Origin: Planctomycetaceae bacterium
GTDB taxonomy: Bacteria; Planctomycetota; Planctomycetia; Planctomycetales; Planctomycetaceae
NCBI GenBank assembly: GCA_021732995.1
Contig: JAKFWA010000097.1
Location: 60,455 to 124,454 of the forward strand
Direction: 5' to 3'
DNA length: 64,000 bases
The notes under the pieces are model-generated. The model made no database searches. It had not been told where the DNA came from and worked only from the letters and a program-made list of their open reading frames with translations. Below, piece by piece: positions 53,147-62,603 of this stretch. Within the stretch, counting starts at the first letter, position 1, and each line of letters starts with the position of its first letter. Both the position numbers and the translations under genes were made by a program.

Positions 53147-55531
53147 GTGGCACGCAAACGTTCCCTTTGGTTGATTCTTCCGTCGATGGCGACAACCTGC
53201 ATTTCAGCGATCGCGCTGAGGCGGGTGCGGCGTCGATTCGTCGTCTGCGGAATCGCGTTAGCTCTGACGGGGCTAAACGCGGCCTGGGCTGAACCTTCTC
53301 CTCGTGACCGCGTTCTGCAACTGCTGACCGAACTGCATCATCCCAATCAGAACATTGCCAAAGAGGCACGCGACGAACTGCTGGAAATGGGAATCACGGG
53401 CGAGCAATTTCTGCTGGCCCAATCTCTGAAGCACCCTGATCGCAACCAGCGACTCAAGCTCGCACGGCAGTTGCACTACGTTGAAGAGCCGCTCCGTAGC
53501 GATCTCCGCAGTGAGTTGCTGCTGGACCGCGATCCTGAAGTCCGCTCGATTGCCCGGCAACCTCGTTCTCACGCCGCGTTGTCCGCATCGAAGGGCGAGC
53601 GGCCGCGCTATGATCGCTTACAGGATGTTGATGACGAGCACGACCTGGAACTGTTGTCGTTCGTCGCTGAGAACTCCGAGGGCTCCGCCGCGGCTGTGGC
53701 TGAAGACGATGACATCTTCAGTATTATTGCGCCCCGCGCGACACAAGCCGCACCCGGAGTACAGAACTCACGACGTCCGAATTTCCTGCAGCGCCCGGAC
53801 GAGGAAGATCAATTGCCGCTGGCCATGCTGCCACAATATGACGGGTGGGTCACTCCCGAACACGAAGCGCCGTTTGGCTTCACTGGTCCGTCCGGTGTAG
53901 CGCCGTTCGAGGACCAGGAGAGTTCACATTTCGTACCTCAGCCCGACCGCTGGCGCAACGGATATACTCCGACTGATCGCTATGGCAAAGGTCATCCCTG
54001 GGTAGATGATTATCCCGGCGTCGAAGGTCACTGGTGGGACCCGTACAACCAGAACGTGTTAAAAGGCGACTTCCCGGTTTACGGTCAGCACACGTTCTTC
54101 AGCGTTACTGGTACCAGTTCAACATCGTACAACTACCGCCAGGTTCCCACGGCGACATCGCCGTTCGAGAGCACTCAGAATCCCTTCCAGCAGGAGTTCT
54201 TCGGAGATCCCGATCAACAATTCCTGAGCCAGAACTTCTTCCTCCGCACGGCGCTGTTTCACGCCAACGACGCGGCTTTCAAGCCGTTGGATTGGAACGT
54301 CGTGCTGACGCCGGCGGTCAATATCAACTCGCTGCACGTCGAGGAACTGGGCGTCATCAACCCTGACGTCCGCGCCGGCCGCACTCGTGACCGCAGCTAC
54401 TTCGCCCTGCAGGAATACTTCGTTGAAGGCAAGCTGGCCGACCTTAGTCCGAACTACGACTTCATGTCGGTACGTGCGGGTTCGCAGTTCTTCAACTCGG
54501 ACTTCCGCAGCTTCATTTTCAATGACACCAACCGCGGCGTGAGACTGTTCGGCACCAACTTCGCGAACCGACATCAGTTCAACCTGATCTACTTCGACAT
54601 GGTGGAAAAGGACACGAACAGCCAGCTCAACACGTTCCATGACCGGCACCAGAACGTGATGGTGGCGAACTATTACATTCAAGACTTCATTTTCCCCGGC
54701 TATACCGCTCAAACCAGCTTTCATATGAATAATGACGGCCCGAGCGTTCAGTTCGACCGCAACGGTTTCCTCGCCAGACCCGATCCCGCCGGCGTCGCTC
54801 GGCCCCACCGGGTCGAATCGTACTATCTCGGTTTCGCGGGTGATGGTCACATGGGGCGCATCAACGTCAGCAATGCGTTCTACTGGGCGACAGGCCGTGA
54901 CAGCCTGAACCCTATCGGCGGACAGGAAATTGATATCAACGCCTTCATGGCGGCGGTTGAACTGTCTTATGACCGTGACTGGGCACGTTTCCGCACGTCG
55001 TTTTTCTATGCTTCGGGTGACGATGATCCCACCGACGACAACGGTGAGGGCTTCGACACCATCATGGATAACCCGAACTTCGCGGGCGGCAATTTTTCCT
55101 ACTGGCAGCGTCAGGCGATCCAGCTCTTCGGTGTGCAACTGGTTAACCAGAACAGCCTGGTGCCCAGCCTGCGCTCGTCGAAGATTCAGGGACAATCGAA
55201 CTTCACCAATCCCGGCTTGCTGCTGTTCAACATCGGATTTGACGCAGACATCACACCCAAGCTGCGAATGGTCACGAACGCGAATTACCTGATGTTCGAC
55301 GAAACTCAGGTGCTGAAGCAGTTCGTGTTCGCGGAGCAGGTTGATGAAAAGATCGGCCTGGATCTGAGTGTCGGTTTTGAGTGGCGACCATTCCATAATG
55401 ACAACATGGTCTTGGTCTTCGGTGTGTCCGGCCTGGTACCGGATCAAGGCTTCAAGGATCTCTACGGAGACTTCGATCGCGATATAGATACTTTGTATGC
55501 TTCGTTCTTCGAAATGAACCTCGTGTTCTGA
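53147..55531 (+). CDS. outer-membrane beta-barrel candidate
   Basis: A 794-residue exported protein. A Sec signal covers roughly residues 1-48 (ending LTGLNAAWAEPS). The part just after it is a helical, HEAT-like stretch (about 50-120, for example HPNQNIAKEARDELLEMG). The C-terminal ~480 residues are rich in amphipathic, aromatic-rich segments (for example FSYWQRQAIQLFGVQLVNQN) and end with FEMNLVF, a terminal Phe typical of outer-membrane barrels. Translation may start at GTG 53147 or at ATG 53186. It is the first of four same-strand genes that end in the multiheme cytochrome. The porin role is inferred; family not recognised by name. Confidence 0.68.
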   Translation: MARKRSLWLILPSMATTCISAIALRRVRRRFVVCGIALALTGLNAAWAEPSPRDRVLQLLTELHHPNQNIAKEARDELLEMGITGEQFLLAQSLKHPDRNQRLKLARQLHYVEEPLRSDLRSELLLDRDPEVRSIARQPRSHAALSASKGERPRYDRLQDVDDEHDLELLSFVAENSEGSAAAVAEDDDIFSIIAPRATQAAPGVQNSRRPNFLQRPDEEDQLPLAMLPQYDGWVTPEHEAPFGFTGPSGVAPFEDQESSHFVPQPDRWRNGYTPTDRYGKGHPWVDDYPGVEGHWWDPYNQNVLKGDFPVYGQHTFFSVTGTSSTSYNYRQVPTATSPFESTQNPFQQEFFGDPDQQFLSQNFFLRTALFHANDAAFKPLDWNVVLTPAVNINSLHVEELGVINPDVRAGRTRDRSYFALQEYFVEGKLADLSPNYDFMSVRAGSQFFNSDFRSFIFNDTNRGVRLFGTNFANRHQFNLIYFDMVEKDTNSQLNTFHDRHQNVMVANYYIQDFIFPGYTAQTSFHMNNDGPSVQFDRNGFLARPDPAGVARPHRVESYYLGFAGDGHMGRINVSNAFYWATGRDSLNPIGGQEIDINAFMAAVELSYDRDWARFRTSFFYASGDDDPTDDNGEGFDTIMDNPNFAGGNFSYWQRQAIQLFGVQLVNQNSLVPSLRSSKIQGQSNFTNPGLLLFNIGFDADITPKLRMVTNANYLMFDETQVLKQFVFAEQVDEKIGLDLSVGFEWRPFHNDNMVLVFGVSGLVPDQGFKDLYGDFDRDIDTLYASFFEMNLVF

Positions 55532-55544
55532 GAGGAACGACGTG

Positions 55545-56150
55545 ATGACTGAGGAAAGCCCAAAAGTTGTGGTGATCGGGGGCCCGAACGGTGCGGGAAA
55601 AACGACTATAGCTCGACGGCTGCTACCCAAGGTGGGTATTCGGACGTTCGTGAATGCCGACATCATCGCCCAAGGATTGTCGATGTTCGACTCAGAGAGT
55701 GTAGCCCTCGCTGCAGGACGGATCATGCTGAGCCGACTGAGAGAGCTTGCGAGCGAAGAGAGTTCTTTTGCGTTCGAGACAACTCTTGCTAGCCGGACGT
55801 TTGCTACATGGCTGAAATCATTGATTGCCTTGAGGTATGAGTTCGATCTCTACTGCGTATGGGTTCCAAGTCCAGATGTTTCGATTAATCGTATCAGAAA
55901 TAGGGTATTACACGGCGGCCACTTTGTTCCCGATGACACCGTACGACGGCGATACGCGGCGTGCTTTGCGAACTTCTTTCGCCTGTATCTTCCGATCGCT
56001 ACGACATGGACACTGCTTAACAATTCTACGCGGAACCGAGTCACGACGATTGCAACTGGTGGACTGGGGATCGAAACTGAAGCGCGTCAGGTAGGTGTTT
56101 GGCGACAACTTCAAAAGGAGTTTGGTAATGACGACCCAGGTCACGACTAA
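55545..56150 (+). CDS. zeta-toxin-like P-loop kinase (COG4185 type)
   Basis: A 201-residue P-loop protein of the zeta toxin / 'predicted ABC-type ATPase' family. The Walker A motif is GGPNGAGKTT, followed by FVNADIIAQGL (the family's Asp-Ala), then AFETTLASRTF and the GGHFVPDDTVRRRY block. Zeta toxins phosphorylate UDP-N-acetylglucosamine, but the chromosomal relatives with this layout are not all toxic. AGAGGA lies eight bases before ATG 55545; GTG 55542 is also possible. The gene begins 13 bases after the barrel gene and overlaps the small downstream gene by 23 bases. Confidence 0.85.
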   Translation: MTEESPKVVVIGGPNGAGKTTIARRLLPKVGIRTFVNADIIAQGLSMFDSESVALAAGRIMLSRLRELASEESSFAFETTLASRTFATWLKSLIALRYEFDLYCVWVPSPDVSINRIRNRVLHGGHFVPDDTVRRRYAACFANFFRLYLPIATTWTLLNNSTRNRVTTIATGGLGIETEARQVGVWRQLQKEFGNDDPGHD

Positions 56151-56322
56151 GCCAACGCGCGAGCGACCGAGCATCGAAGAAATTGAAGACGCAGCATCAA
56201 AGGCTGTGCAGGACGCGATCTTGATGCACAAGAAGCTCGGCATCCCGATTGTGGTATGGGAAGACGGACAAGTAGTGGAGATTCCTCCCGAGAAGATTGA
56301 GGTTCTGGAACTGAAGTCTTGA
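56128..56322 (+). CDS. small partner protein of the zeta-like kinase
   Basis: A 64-residue protein encoded directly after, and overlapping, the zeta-like gene. It reads SIEEIEDAASKAVQDAILMH and then LGIPIVVWEDGQVVEIPPEK, a helix plus a small beta part. Small proteins of this type often sit beside COG4185 kinases, which suggests an antitoxin or accessory role (from memory of the gene pairing, not proven). The start ATG 56128 has a strong AAAAGGAG site seven bases upstream. Translational coupling is likely. Confidence 0.75.
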   Translation: MTTQVTTKPTRERPSIEEIEDAASKAVQDAILMHKKLGIPIVVWEDGQVVEIPPEKIEVLELKS

Positions 56323-56443
56323 GGAATCGGCGGTGTGTGGTGAGTTTCATCCCACGCCGCAAAAGAGGACAAACGGTAGTGACAGGGTCTCATTCGCAAG
56401 GACGCGGGTGAGCGATTGAGTTTGACATGGAGGTCACAGGCCC

Positions 56444-59400
56444 ATGATGCGTCATCGCACGATGGGGATCTTGTTCGGCGCGGCTCTCACGTGGTTCGGT
56501 GGCATGGCGTACTTCGCGACGTTGCCGAGCAGCGAATCCGCTTTGCAGTCTGCGCTGGCTGCTGACCCGCCAACCTCGCGCTCTCCGCACGAGAAGGACG
56601 ACATCAGTAAGGGTGCCGCGTCGCGCATGCAGCGGCTGCTGGATGGTATTCGTCCGAGCAAAGTCCTGCGCCGCGATGCGGACGCCAAGAGCGATATCAT
56701 CCAGACCTCGGCGACTTCGGCAGCAGTCACCTCTCACGAACAGGCGGAACTCACCAATCCGTATCCAGTCCCCGCTGAGCTGATGAATGTCGAATTGCTG
56801 CGGCAGACGCCGGAGCAAGCCCATGCCAAAAGCTGGGGCTGCGTTGAATGTCACAAGGGCTCGCACGATCCGCATGCAAAGGGCAGTTTGTCGATTGGCT
56901 GTACGGACTGCCACGGTGGCAACGCTCAGACGGTCGTTAAGGACCTTGCTCACATTTCTCCGCGCTATCCAGATGCCTGGTGCTCATCGGCGAATCCCGT
57001 CCGTTCTTATACTCTGCTCAATCACGAATGCCCGGAATTTATTCGCTTCGTGAACCCCGGCGATTTGCGCATTGCTCATCTGAGTTGCGGCACCGCCGGC
57101 TGCCATCCGACGGAAACGCTGCAGGTCAAGAAGGGCATGATGACTCACGGCTGCATGTTGTGGGGCGCGGCTTTGTATAATAACGGTGCGGTGCCTCACA
57201 AGCAGTCGCGCTATGGCGAAAGCTATTCGATGTATGGCACGCCGCAACGAGTGCAGACCGTCCCTGCGCCGACGCGCTTCGAACAGGATTATAAAGGCGT
57301 GGTACCGTTCCTGGAGCCGCTGCCGCGCTTCCAGGTGACTCAACCGGGTAACACGCTGCGAATCTTCGAACGCGGTGGTCGCGGCATTGTGGAAATTGGT
57401 ATCCCGGATCGTCTGGAAGAATCCGGTCGTCCGCGTGTGCGCTTGAGCGATCGCGGTTTTGGTACCATCAACCGGACTGACCCGGTCTATATCGGCTTGC
57501 AGAAGACGCGCCTGCTGGACCCGACGTTGAACTTCCTCGGAACCAACGACCACGCGGGCGACTACCGTTCAAGCGGTTGCACGTCGTGTCACATGATCTA
57601 CGCCAACGATCGCTCGCCGGTGCACTCCGGGCCGTTCGCGAAATATGGTAACCGCGGCACCGCGGCCGCCGCGCCGGATGATTTTGTAATCAGCGTTGAT
57701 CCGACCATTCCGAAGGATGAACCCGGCCACCCGATCGCGCATCGTTTCACGTCCGCGATTCCGACCAGTCAGTGTGTCATTTGCCACATGCACCCCGGTA
57801 CCACCGTGTTGCAGTCATATCTCGGATATATGTGGTCCGACCAGGATACGGACGCGGAAGTCATGTATCCGGGCGAAGCGGTCAAGCTGACCGCCGAAGA
57901 GTTCGATCGAGCCCAGGCATCCAACCCGAACGATATCGACGCCAAGACCCGCTTCGTCGATCCCGAGGAACTCGCGAACGCGACGGACCTGAATCCGCAG
58001 TTGAAACATCAGCTCGCCGACTTCCACGGCCACGGCTGGTCGTTCCGCGCCGTCTTCAAGAAGGACCGCGAGGGTAATTTGCTGGATCACAATGGCAACC
58101 CGCTGGGTGAAGCCTCATATCCTCAAAAAAAGAACGGTCTGGAGTATCCGCTGCACGCCAAAAGTCTCTATCGCAACATCAACTGGCGCGAGGCAGGGGC
58201 CGTCAAGCGTGTGATGGACGCCGAGGAACAGCTCCGTAAGTCGCGCGACGGCGCCACGGTGCACATGCTGGATATTCACCTGGAAAAAGGCATGCACTGC
58301 GTCGATTGCCACTTTGTGCAGGACGCTCACGGCGACGGAAAGTTGTATGGCGATGTTCGTTCAGCGATTGAAATTACTTGTACCGACTGCCATGGCACGG
58401 TCGCTGAGTTTGCGCCACTGAAGACTTCTGGCCCCGCCGCTCAAGGCAACATCTGGCAGGGCATGGTGACTCAACGTCAGGATGCCGATGGCAAGGATAT
58501 CGCGGACGTCAAGGACGTTGGTCGCAATCTGGCCGGACTGCGAACGCCTTTTGGCAAGCGTCGTTTCGAGACGCTGCCCGACGGCACGATCATCCAGAAC
58601 TCGATGGTTGAGCCTGAACTTTCCTGGCGCGTCACGCAGGTGAAGGACACGATCACGCCGAGCCATCCAGACTACAATGCGCTGTCGGCGCTGTCTAAGA
58701 CCGTACGTCTCGAAGTGCAGAACAACAAGTACGAATTCGCCTGGGGCGATATCCCGGTTGGTGACGGCGGCAAGCCCGACGAGAAGAAGTGCGCTCACGC
58801 GATTCACAGTATGAACTGTATCACGTGCCACTCGGCATGGAACCCGAGCTGCTTCGGCTGCCATCTGCCGCAGAAGGCGAATATGAAAAAGCCGGATCTG
58901 CACAACGAAGGCGATCTGAGCCGCAACTACACTGCCTATTGCTTCCAGACGCTGCGTGATGACGTCTATATGATCGCCAAGGACGGTAACTCCACCGGTA
59001 ATCGTATTAACCCGGTGCGATCCGCCTGTGCGGTGCACGTCAGCTCGTACAACGCTCAGCGTGAAAGCATCTACTATCAGCAGCAGACGATTTCGGGAGA
59101 AGGACTCAGCGGTATCTCGTTCTCGACGAACGTGCCGCACACGGTTCGCGGCAAGGGCGAAACCAAGATGTGCACCGACTGCCATCTGTCATCGAGCGAT
59201 GACAACAACGCCATCATGGCGCAATTGCTGATGCATGGCACCAATTATACCAACTTCATTGGTCGCTACCTGTGGGTCGCGGCGGGAGAGCACGGAGTCT
59301 GGTCACCGATCGTGCAGACGCGCGACGAGCCCCAGGCTGTCATCGGCAGCACGCTGCATGCGGCGGCCTACCCCGAGGAATACAAGAAGCACGTCGAAAA

Positions 59401-60727
59401 CGGGTATCAACTTGACCACGCTCACGAGCATCCCGGCAAGGACATCAGCGACAACGTCTTCCATCCGAAGATGAAACATGAAGTGCTGGCGCTGCAGCAT
59501 CGCGGCGAGTATCTCTATGCAGCCTGCGGAGAAGCTGGCTTCCGCATCTATGATATCGCCTTTACGGATGACAAGGCGTTCTCGGAACGGTACACGACCG
59601 CCCCAGTATCACCGCTCGGTCAGAAGTTCTATGTCCGCACACCCTACTGCACCGACGTCGCCAGCCCGACGACGATCGCTCCTGACCCGACTCGTCAGCA
59701 CAAGCCCGAGAACTTCGAGGCACCCGTGCCCATGATGTATGCCTTCATCTACGTGACCGACCTGCATGAAGGCTTGATCCTCGTCGGTGCGGGCACATTG
59801 TTGGACGGCGATCCGAACAACAACTTTGTGAAGAAGGATGTGTGCTTCAATCCGGACGGCATCCTGTGCGGGGCGCGAGCCATCACCATCTATGGTAAGT
59901 ATGCGTATATTTGCTGCGACGCCGGCATCGCGATTGTGGATATCTCAGATCACAAGAACCTGCGAGTAGTCAATATCATGCGTGAAGGTGAAATGGTTCA
60001 TCATCCGCACAATATCGAGTTCCAGTTCCGCTACGGGTTCATCTGCGACGAGCACGGCGTGAAGGTGATTGACGTCACCAACCCCGAAGAGCCCGTCGAA
60101 GTCAGCCATTTGGAAATGGATGAAGTTCACAATATCTATATCGCTCGTACCTATGCGTATGTCGCCGCGGGTCATCACGGCCTGGTGATCCTCGACGTGA
60201 AGAATCCGAAAGACATCAAGGTCGACCAGATCTTCGACGCGGGTGGCTGCATTCACGACCTGCACGATGTGAAGCTCGGTATCAATTATGCGAGCCAGTT
60301 CGCGTATCTCGCTGACGGTGAGAATGGCGTGCACGTGGTTCAACTGACGTCGCCGCAGACGCCGGGCAATGACGGCTTCTCGCCGCGTCCGACGCCCATG
60401 TTGGTCGCCAGCTTCAAGATCCCGCACGAAGGGCACGCGCTGGCTCTGTCCGAGGGCGTGGACCGAGATCGCGCCATCGATGAAGCCGGTAACCAGATCG
60501 CCGTGTTCGGTCGCGTAGGTGCTCGACCCTTGAATCTGGAAGAGCAACAGCGGCTCTACCTGGCGCCGAACACGGGCACCAGCCCCGGCAAAGCTCCGCC
60601 GAGCCCGTGGACAGTTGCCGATCCGAAGCGCGACTTCTCCGTCAAGAGTTGGCGCCAACGCGAGGTCAAGCTGCACCAGGCTATCGAAGAATGGTACGGT
60701 CCAAACGGCCTGAGTAAACGGAAGTAG
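56444..60727 (+). CDS. ten-heme c-type cytochrome with C-terminal LVIVD-type propeller
   Basis: An exported 1427-residue protein. After a signal peptide (about 1-40, ending ALAADP) come nine CXXCH heme sites, at about residues 133, 153, 379, 444, 619, 646, 792, 803 and 910, plus one CxxxxCH at 215. Ten hemes are therefore likely. Several lie in close pairs (133/153, 619/646, 792/803), typical of stacked multiheme packing. Residues ~1015-1300 form repeats of the LVIVD kind, e.g. YAYICCDAGIAIVDISD and YAYVAAGHHGLVILDVKN, which should make a beta-propeller. GGAGG lies 10 bases before ATG 56444. It probably accepts or delivers electrons outside the inner membrane. Partner and substrate unknown. 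Confidence 0.88.
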   Translation: MMRHRTMGILFGAALTWFGGMAYFATLPSSESALQSALAADPPTSRSPHEKDDISKGAASRMQRLLDGIRPSKVLRRDADAKSDIIQTSATSAAVTSHEQAELTNPYPVPAELMNVELLRQTPEQAHAKSWGCVECHKGSHDPHAKGSLSIGCTDCHGGNAQTVVKDLAHISPRYPDAWCSSANPVRSYTLLNHECPEFIRFVNPGDLRIAHLSCGTAGCHPTETLQVKKGMMTHGCMLWGAALYNNGAVPHKQSRYGESYSMYGTPQRVQTVPAPTRFEQDYKGVVPFLEPLPRFQVTQPGNTLRIFERGGRGIVEIGIPDRLEESGRPRVRLSDRGFGTINRTDPVYIGLQKTRLLDPTLNFLGTNDHAGDYRSSGCTSCHMIYANDRSPVHSGPFAKYGNRGTAAAAPDDFVISVDPTIPKDEPGHPIAHRFTSAIPTSQCVICHMHPGTTVLQSYLGYMWSDQDTDAEVMYPGEAVKLTAEEFDRAQASNPNDIDAKTRFVDPEELANATDLNPQLKHQLADFHGHGWSFRAVFKKDREGNLLDHNGNPLGEASYPQKKNGLEYPLHAKSLYRNINWREAGAVKRVMDAEEQLRKSRDGATVHMLDIHLEKGMHCVDCHFVQDAHGDGKLYGDVRSAIEITCTDCHGTVAEFAPLKTSGPAAQGNIWQGMVTQRQDADGKDIADVKDVGRNLAGLRTPFGKRRFETLPDGTIIQNSMVEPELSWRVTQVKDTITPSHPDYNALSALSKTVRLEVQNNKYEFAWGDIPVGDGGKPDEKKCAHAIHSMNCITCHSAWNPSCFGCHLPQKANMKKPDLHNEGDLSRNYTAYCFQTLRDDVYMIAKDGNSTGNRINPVRSACAVHVSSYNAQRESIYYQQQTISGEGLSGISFSTNVPHTVRGKGETKMCTDCHLSSSDDNNAIMAQLLMHGTNYTNFIGRYLWVAAGEHGVWSPIVQTRDEPQAVIGSTLHAAAYPEEYKKHVENGYQLDHAHEHPGKDISDNVFHPKMKHEVLALQHRGEYLYAACGEAGFRIYDIAFTDDKAFSERYTTAPVSPLGQKFYVRTPYCTDVASPTTIAPDPTRQHKPENFEAPVPMMYAFIYVTDLHEGLILVGAGTLLDGDPNNNFVKKDVCFNPDGILCGARAITIYGKYAYICCDAGIAIVDISDHKNLRVVNIMREGEMVHHPHNIEFQFRYGFICDEHGVKVIDVTNPEEPVEVSHLEMDEVHNIYIARTYAYVAAGHHGLVILDVKNPKDIKVDQIFDAGGCIHDLHDVKLGINYASQFAYLADGENGVHVVQLTSPQTPGNDGFSPRPTPMLVASFKIPHEGHALALSEGVDRDRAIDEAGNQIAVFGRVGARPLNLEEQQRLYLAPNTGTSPGKAPPSPWTVADPKRDFSVKSWRQREVKLHQAIEEWYGPNGLSKRK

Positions 60728-60966
60728 ACTAATAGGAACGTTGTCCGGCGAGCGCATCAGAACAAATCTGGACCGCATTCGCGTGAGCCGCCCCGGATGT
60801 TGGTTGAAGACCGCCATTCGGAACCGTAGACCTCGATAGTTGCGTTGGCAGCTTCGTTGATCGGATTCGCCTGCCGATCGTCTCCCGCTTGAGGCTGCCG
60901 AGATCTGTTGCACATTCTCGTGCCTGTACGTTCTGTCGCTCATTCGAGCCTCAAGGGGAGCCATTC

Positions 60967-61929
60967 ATGACGCGCCATGCAGCTATCCGTCGCGGTTTTA
61001 CGCTGATCGAACTTCTGGTTGTCATCGCAATTATTGCAGTTCTGGTGGCCCTCCTGCTGCCCGCAGTCCAGCAGGCCCGTGAGTCTGCTCGACGATCCCA
61101 GTGCAAGAACAACTTGAAGCAGCTTGGGCTGGCGATTGCGAACTACGAATCAACAACAGGCGTGTTCTGTTGCAACTTCGGCGGCAACAACACCTACAAC
61201 CAGGCGGGCAACGGTATCAGTTGGATGGTGCAGGCACTGCCTTATGTCGATCAGGTCGGACTTTCGGAAACAATCCAGTCTGGCTCGCCGCTGACGGTGG
61301 ATGCCAATGCGATCGCGGCTGGCAGGATTATCCCGGCGTATCTCTGTCCCACCGATGCAGGGAGCGGCAACGGAGCGCTCAACGGTCGAGCGAATGTCGC
61401 CAACTTCACTGCGGCGGGTGGCACAGTGATCAACGGCATTTACGGCGTGAACAATTACAAGATGGTGGCTGGTAGCAACTGGGCGTGGGGCACGTTTCAG
61501 TACACATGCACCGCCTGCACCAAGTCAACGAGTAACGACGGCCTCGACATCGGAAACGGCATCAACTGTCGAAACGGCGGCAACCGCGTCGCCATGATGA
61601 CCAGGCAGCGCGATATCACGGACGGACCTTCAAATACATTCGCCATTGGCGAATCGCTTCCCGGTCGTGTAACTCACAACTGGTGGTACTGGTTTAATGG
61701 AACGACCGCGACGTGTGCTGTTCCACTGAACTACTACCACCTGAATACAACGATTGGGAGTGGCGACTGGAACCACAACTATTCGTTCGCCAGTATGCAC
61801 GCAGGCGGTGCTCACTTCGCAATGGCTGATGGCGCCGTGCGCTTCGTCAGCGAGAACATCAGCCTGCAGCTTTATCGCGACCTCGCATCCATCAGCGGCA
61901 GCGAGAATGCCAACCTTGGAGATGATTAA
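60967..61929 (+). CDS. DUF1559 prepilin-like protein, copy 2
   Basis: A DUF1559 protein of 320 residues, exactly the same length as the copy at 2232. It has the prepilin-like [14 protein letters not shown] motif at the N-terminus, PAVQQARESARRSQCKNN next to it, and HAGGAHFAMADGAVRFVSEN near the C-terminus. AGGGGAG lies about seven bases before ATG 60967; the frame runs back to 60889 without support. A lipoprotein gene follows, as in copy 1. Pseudopilin or surface function is inferred from the N-terminus. Confidence 0.9.
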   Translation: MTRHAAIRRGFTLIELLVVIAIIAVLVALLLPAVQQARESARRSQCKNNLKQLGLAIANYESTTGVFCCNFGGNNTYNQAGNGISWMVQALPYVDQVGLSETIQSGSPLTVDANAIAAGRIIPAYLCPTDAGSGNGALNGRANVANFTAAGGTVINGIYGVNNYKMVAGSNWAWGTFQYTCTACTKSTSNDGLDIGNGINCRNGGNRVAMMTRQRDITDGPSNTFAIGESLPGRVTHNWWYWFNGTTATCAVPLNYYHLNTTIGSGDWNHNYSFASMHAGGAHFAMADGAVRFVSENISLQLYRDLASISGSENANLGDD

Positions 61930-62060
61930 CGGGACCGTTTGACGCCCCGTCTCAGATTTCGCATCCTGTGCGCGGGAAGAAATCCCCCGCACTGTGCAGG
62001 GTGGGGCGTTCGCGAGATTCCTTCCGAAGTCACTTACTGTGTAGCTGGGACTCACGCATT

Positions 62061-62489
62061 ATGTGGCAGAAACGCCTGATGGTGGTGTGTTTGCTTCTCG
62101 GGATGTCGGCCGGCTGCGGCCCCAAGGTGGAACGACCCAAGGTTTATAAGGCCACAGGAGTTGTGAAGCTCGGAGGCAAGCCGGTTGCTGATGCACTGGT
62201 GATGTTCACGCCTGAGAGCGGACGCCCCGCTACAGCCAAGACGAACTCCGGGGGCGAGTTCTCGCTCACCACGTTCAACACGAATGATGGAGCACTCGCC
62301 GGAACTCACACCGTAACTGTCAAGTCGACCGTCGCCGCCGAAGTTGTTTCTAATAGCCCGGAAGAACTGAAGAAGATTGCCGACGCGGCCGCCTCTGTGC
62401 CTCTCAATTACGGTGATCCCAAGACGTCCGGCCTGTCCAATACGGTCACGGCTGAAGGGCCGAACCACTTCGAGATCGACTTGAAATAG
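62061..62489 (+). CDS. carboxypeptidase-regulatory-like lipoprotein, copy 2
   Basis: A 142-residue lipoprotein; lipobox MSAGCGP gives a lipidated Cys near residue 19. The mature part repeats the beta-sandwich signatures of the copy at 3245: ATGVVKLGGKPVADALVMF and TNSGGEFSLTTFNTNDGA. It is the downstream partner of the DUF1559 gene. ATG 62061 is the likely start; the frame opens earlier. Function unknown. Confidence 0.85.
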   Translation: MWQKRLMVVCLLLGMSAGCGPKVERPKVYKATGVVKLGGKPVADALVMFTPESGRPATAKTNSGGEFSLTTFNTNDGALAGTHTVTVKSTVAAEVVSNSPEELKKIADAAASVPLNYGDPKTSGLSNTVTAEGPNHFEIDLK

Positions 62490-62603
62490 CCCGTGCGGGA
62501 ACCTCGATCCCGCGCAGAGACTTCGCGACTGGTACATTGACGCAGCAACCTGTACGACACTGAAGTGCGCTGAGTACACCTCTGATACGAGGGGAGTCAG
62601 GCT

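Noticed and set aside
54119..55726. Long minus-strand open frame (535 codons)
   Set aside because: It lies opposite the barrel gene, contains mostly Val/Glu/His-rich shadow sequence and no family motif.
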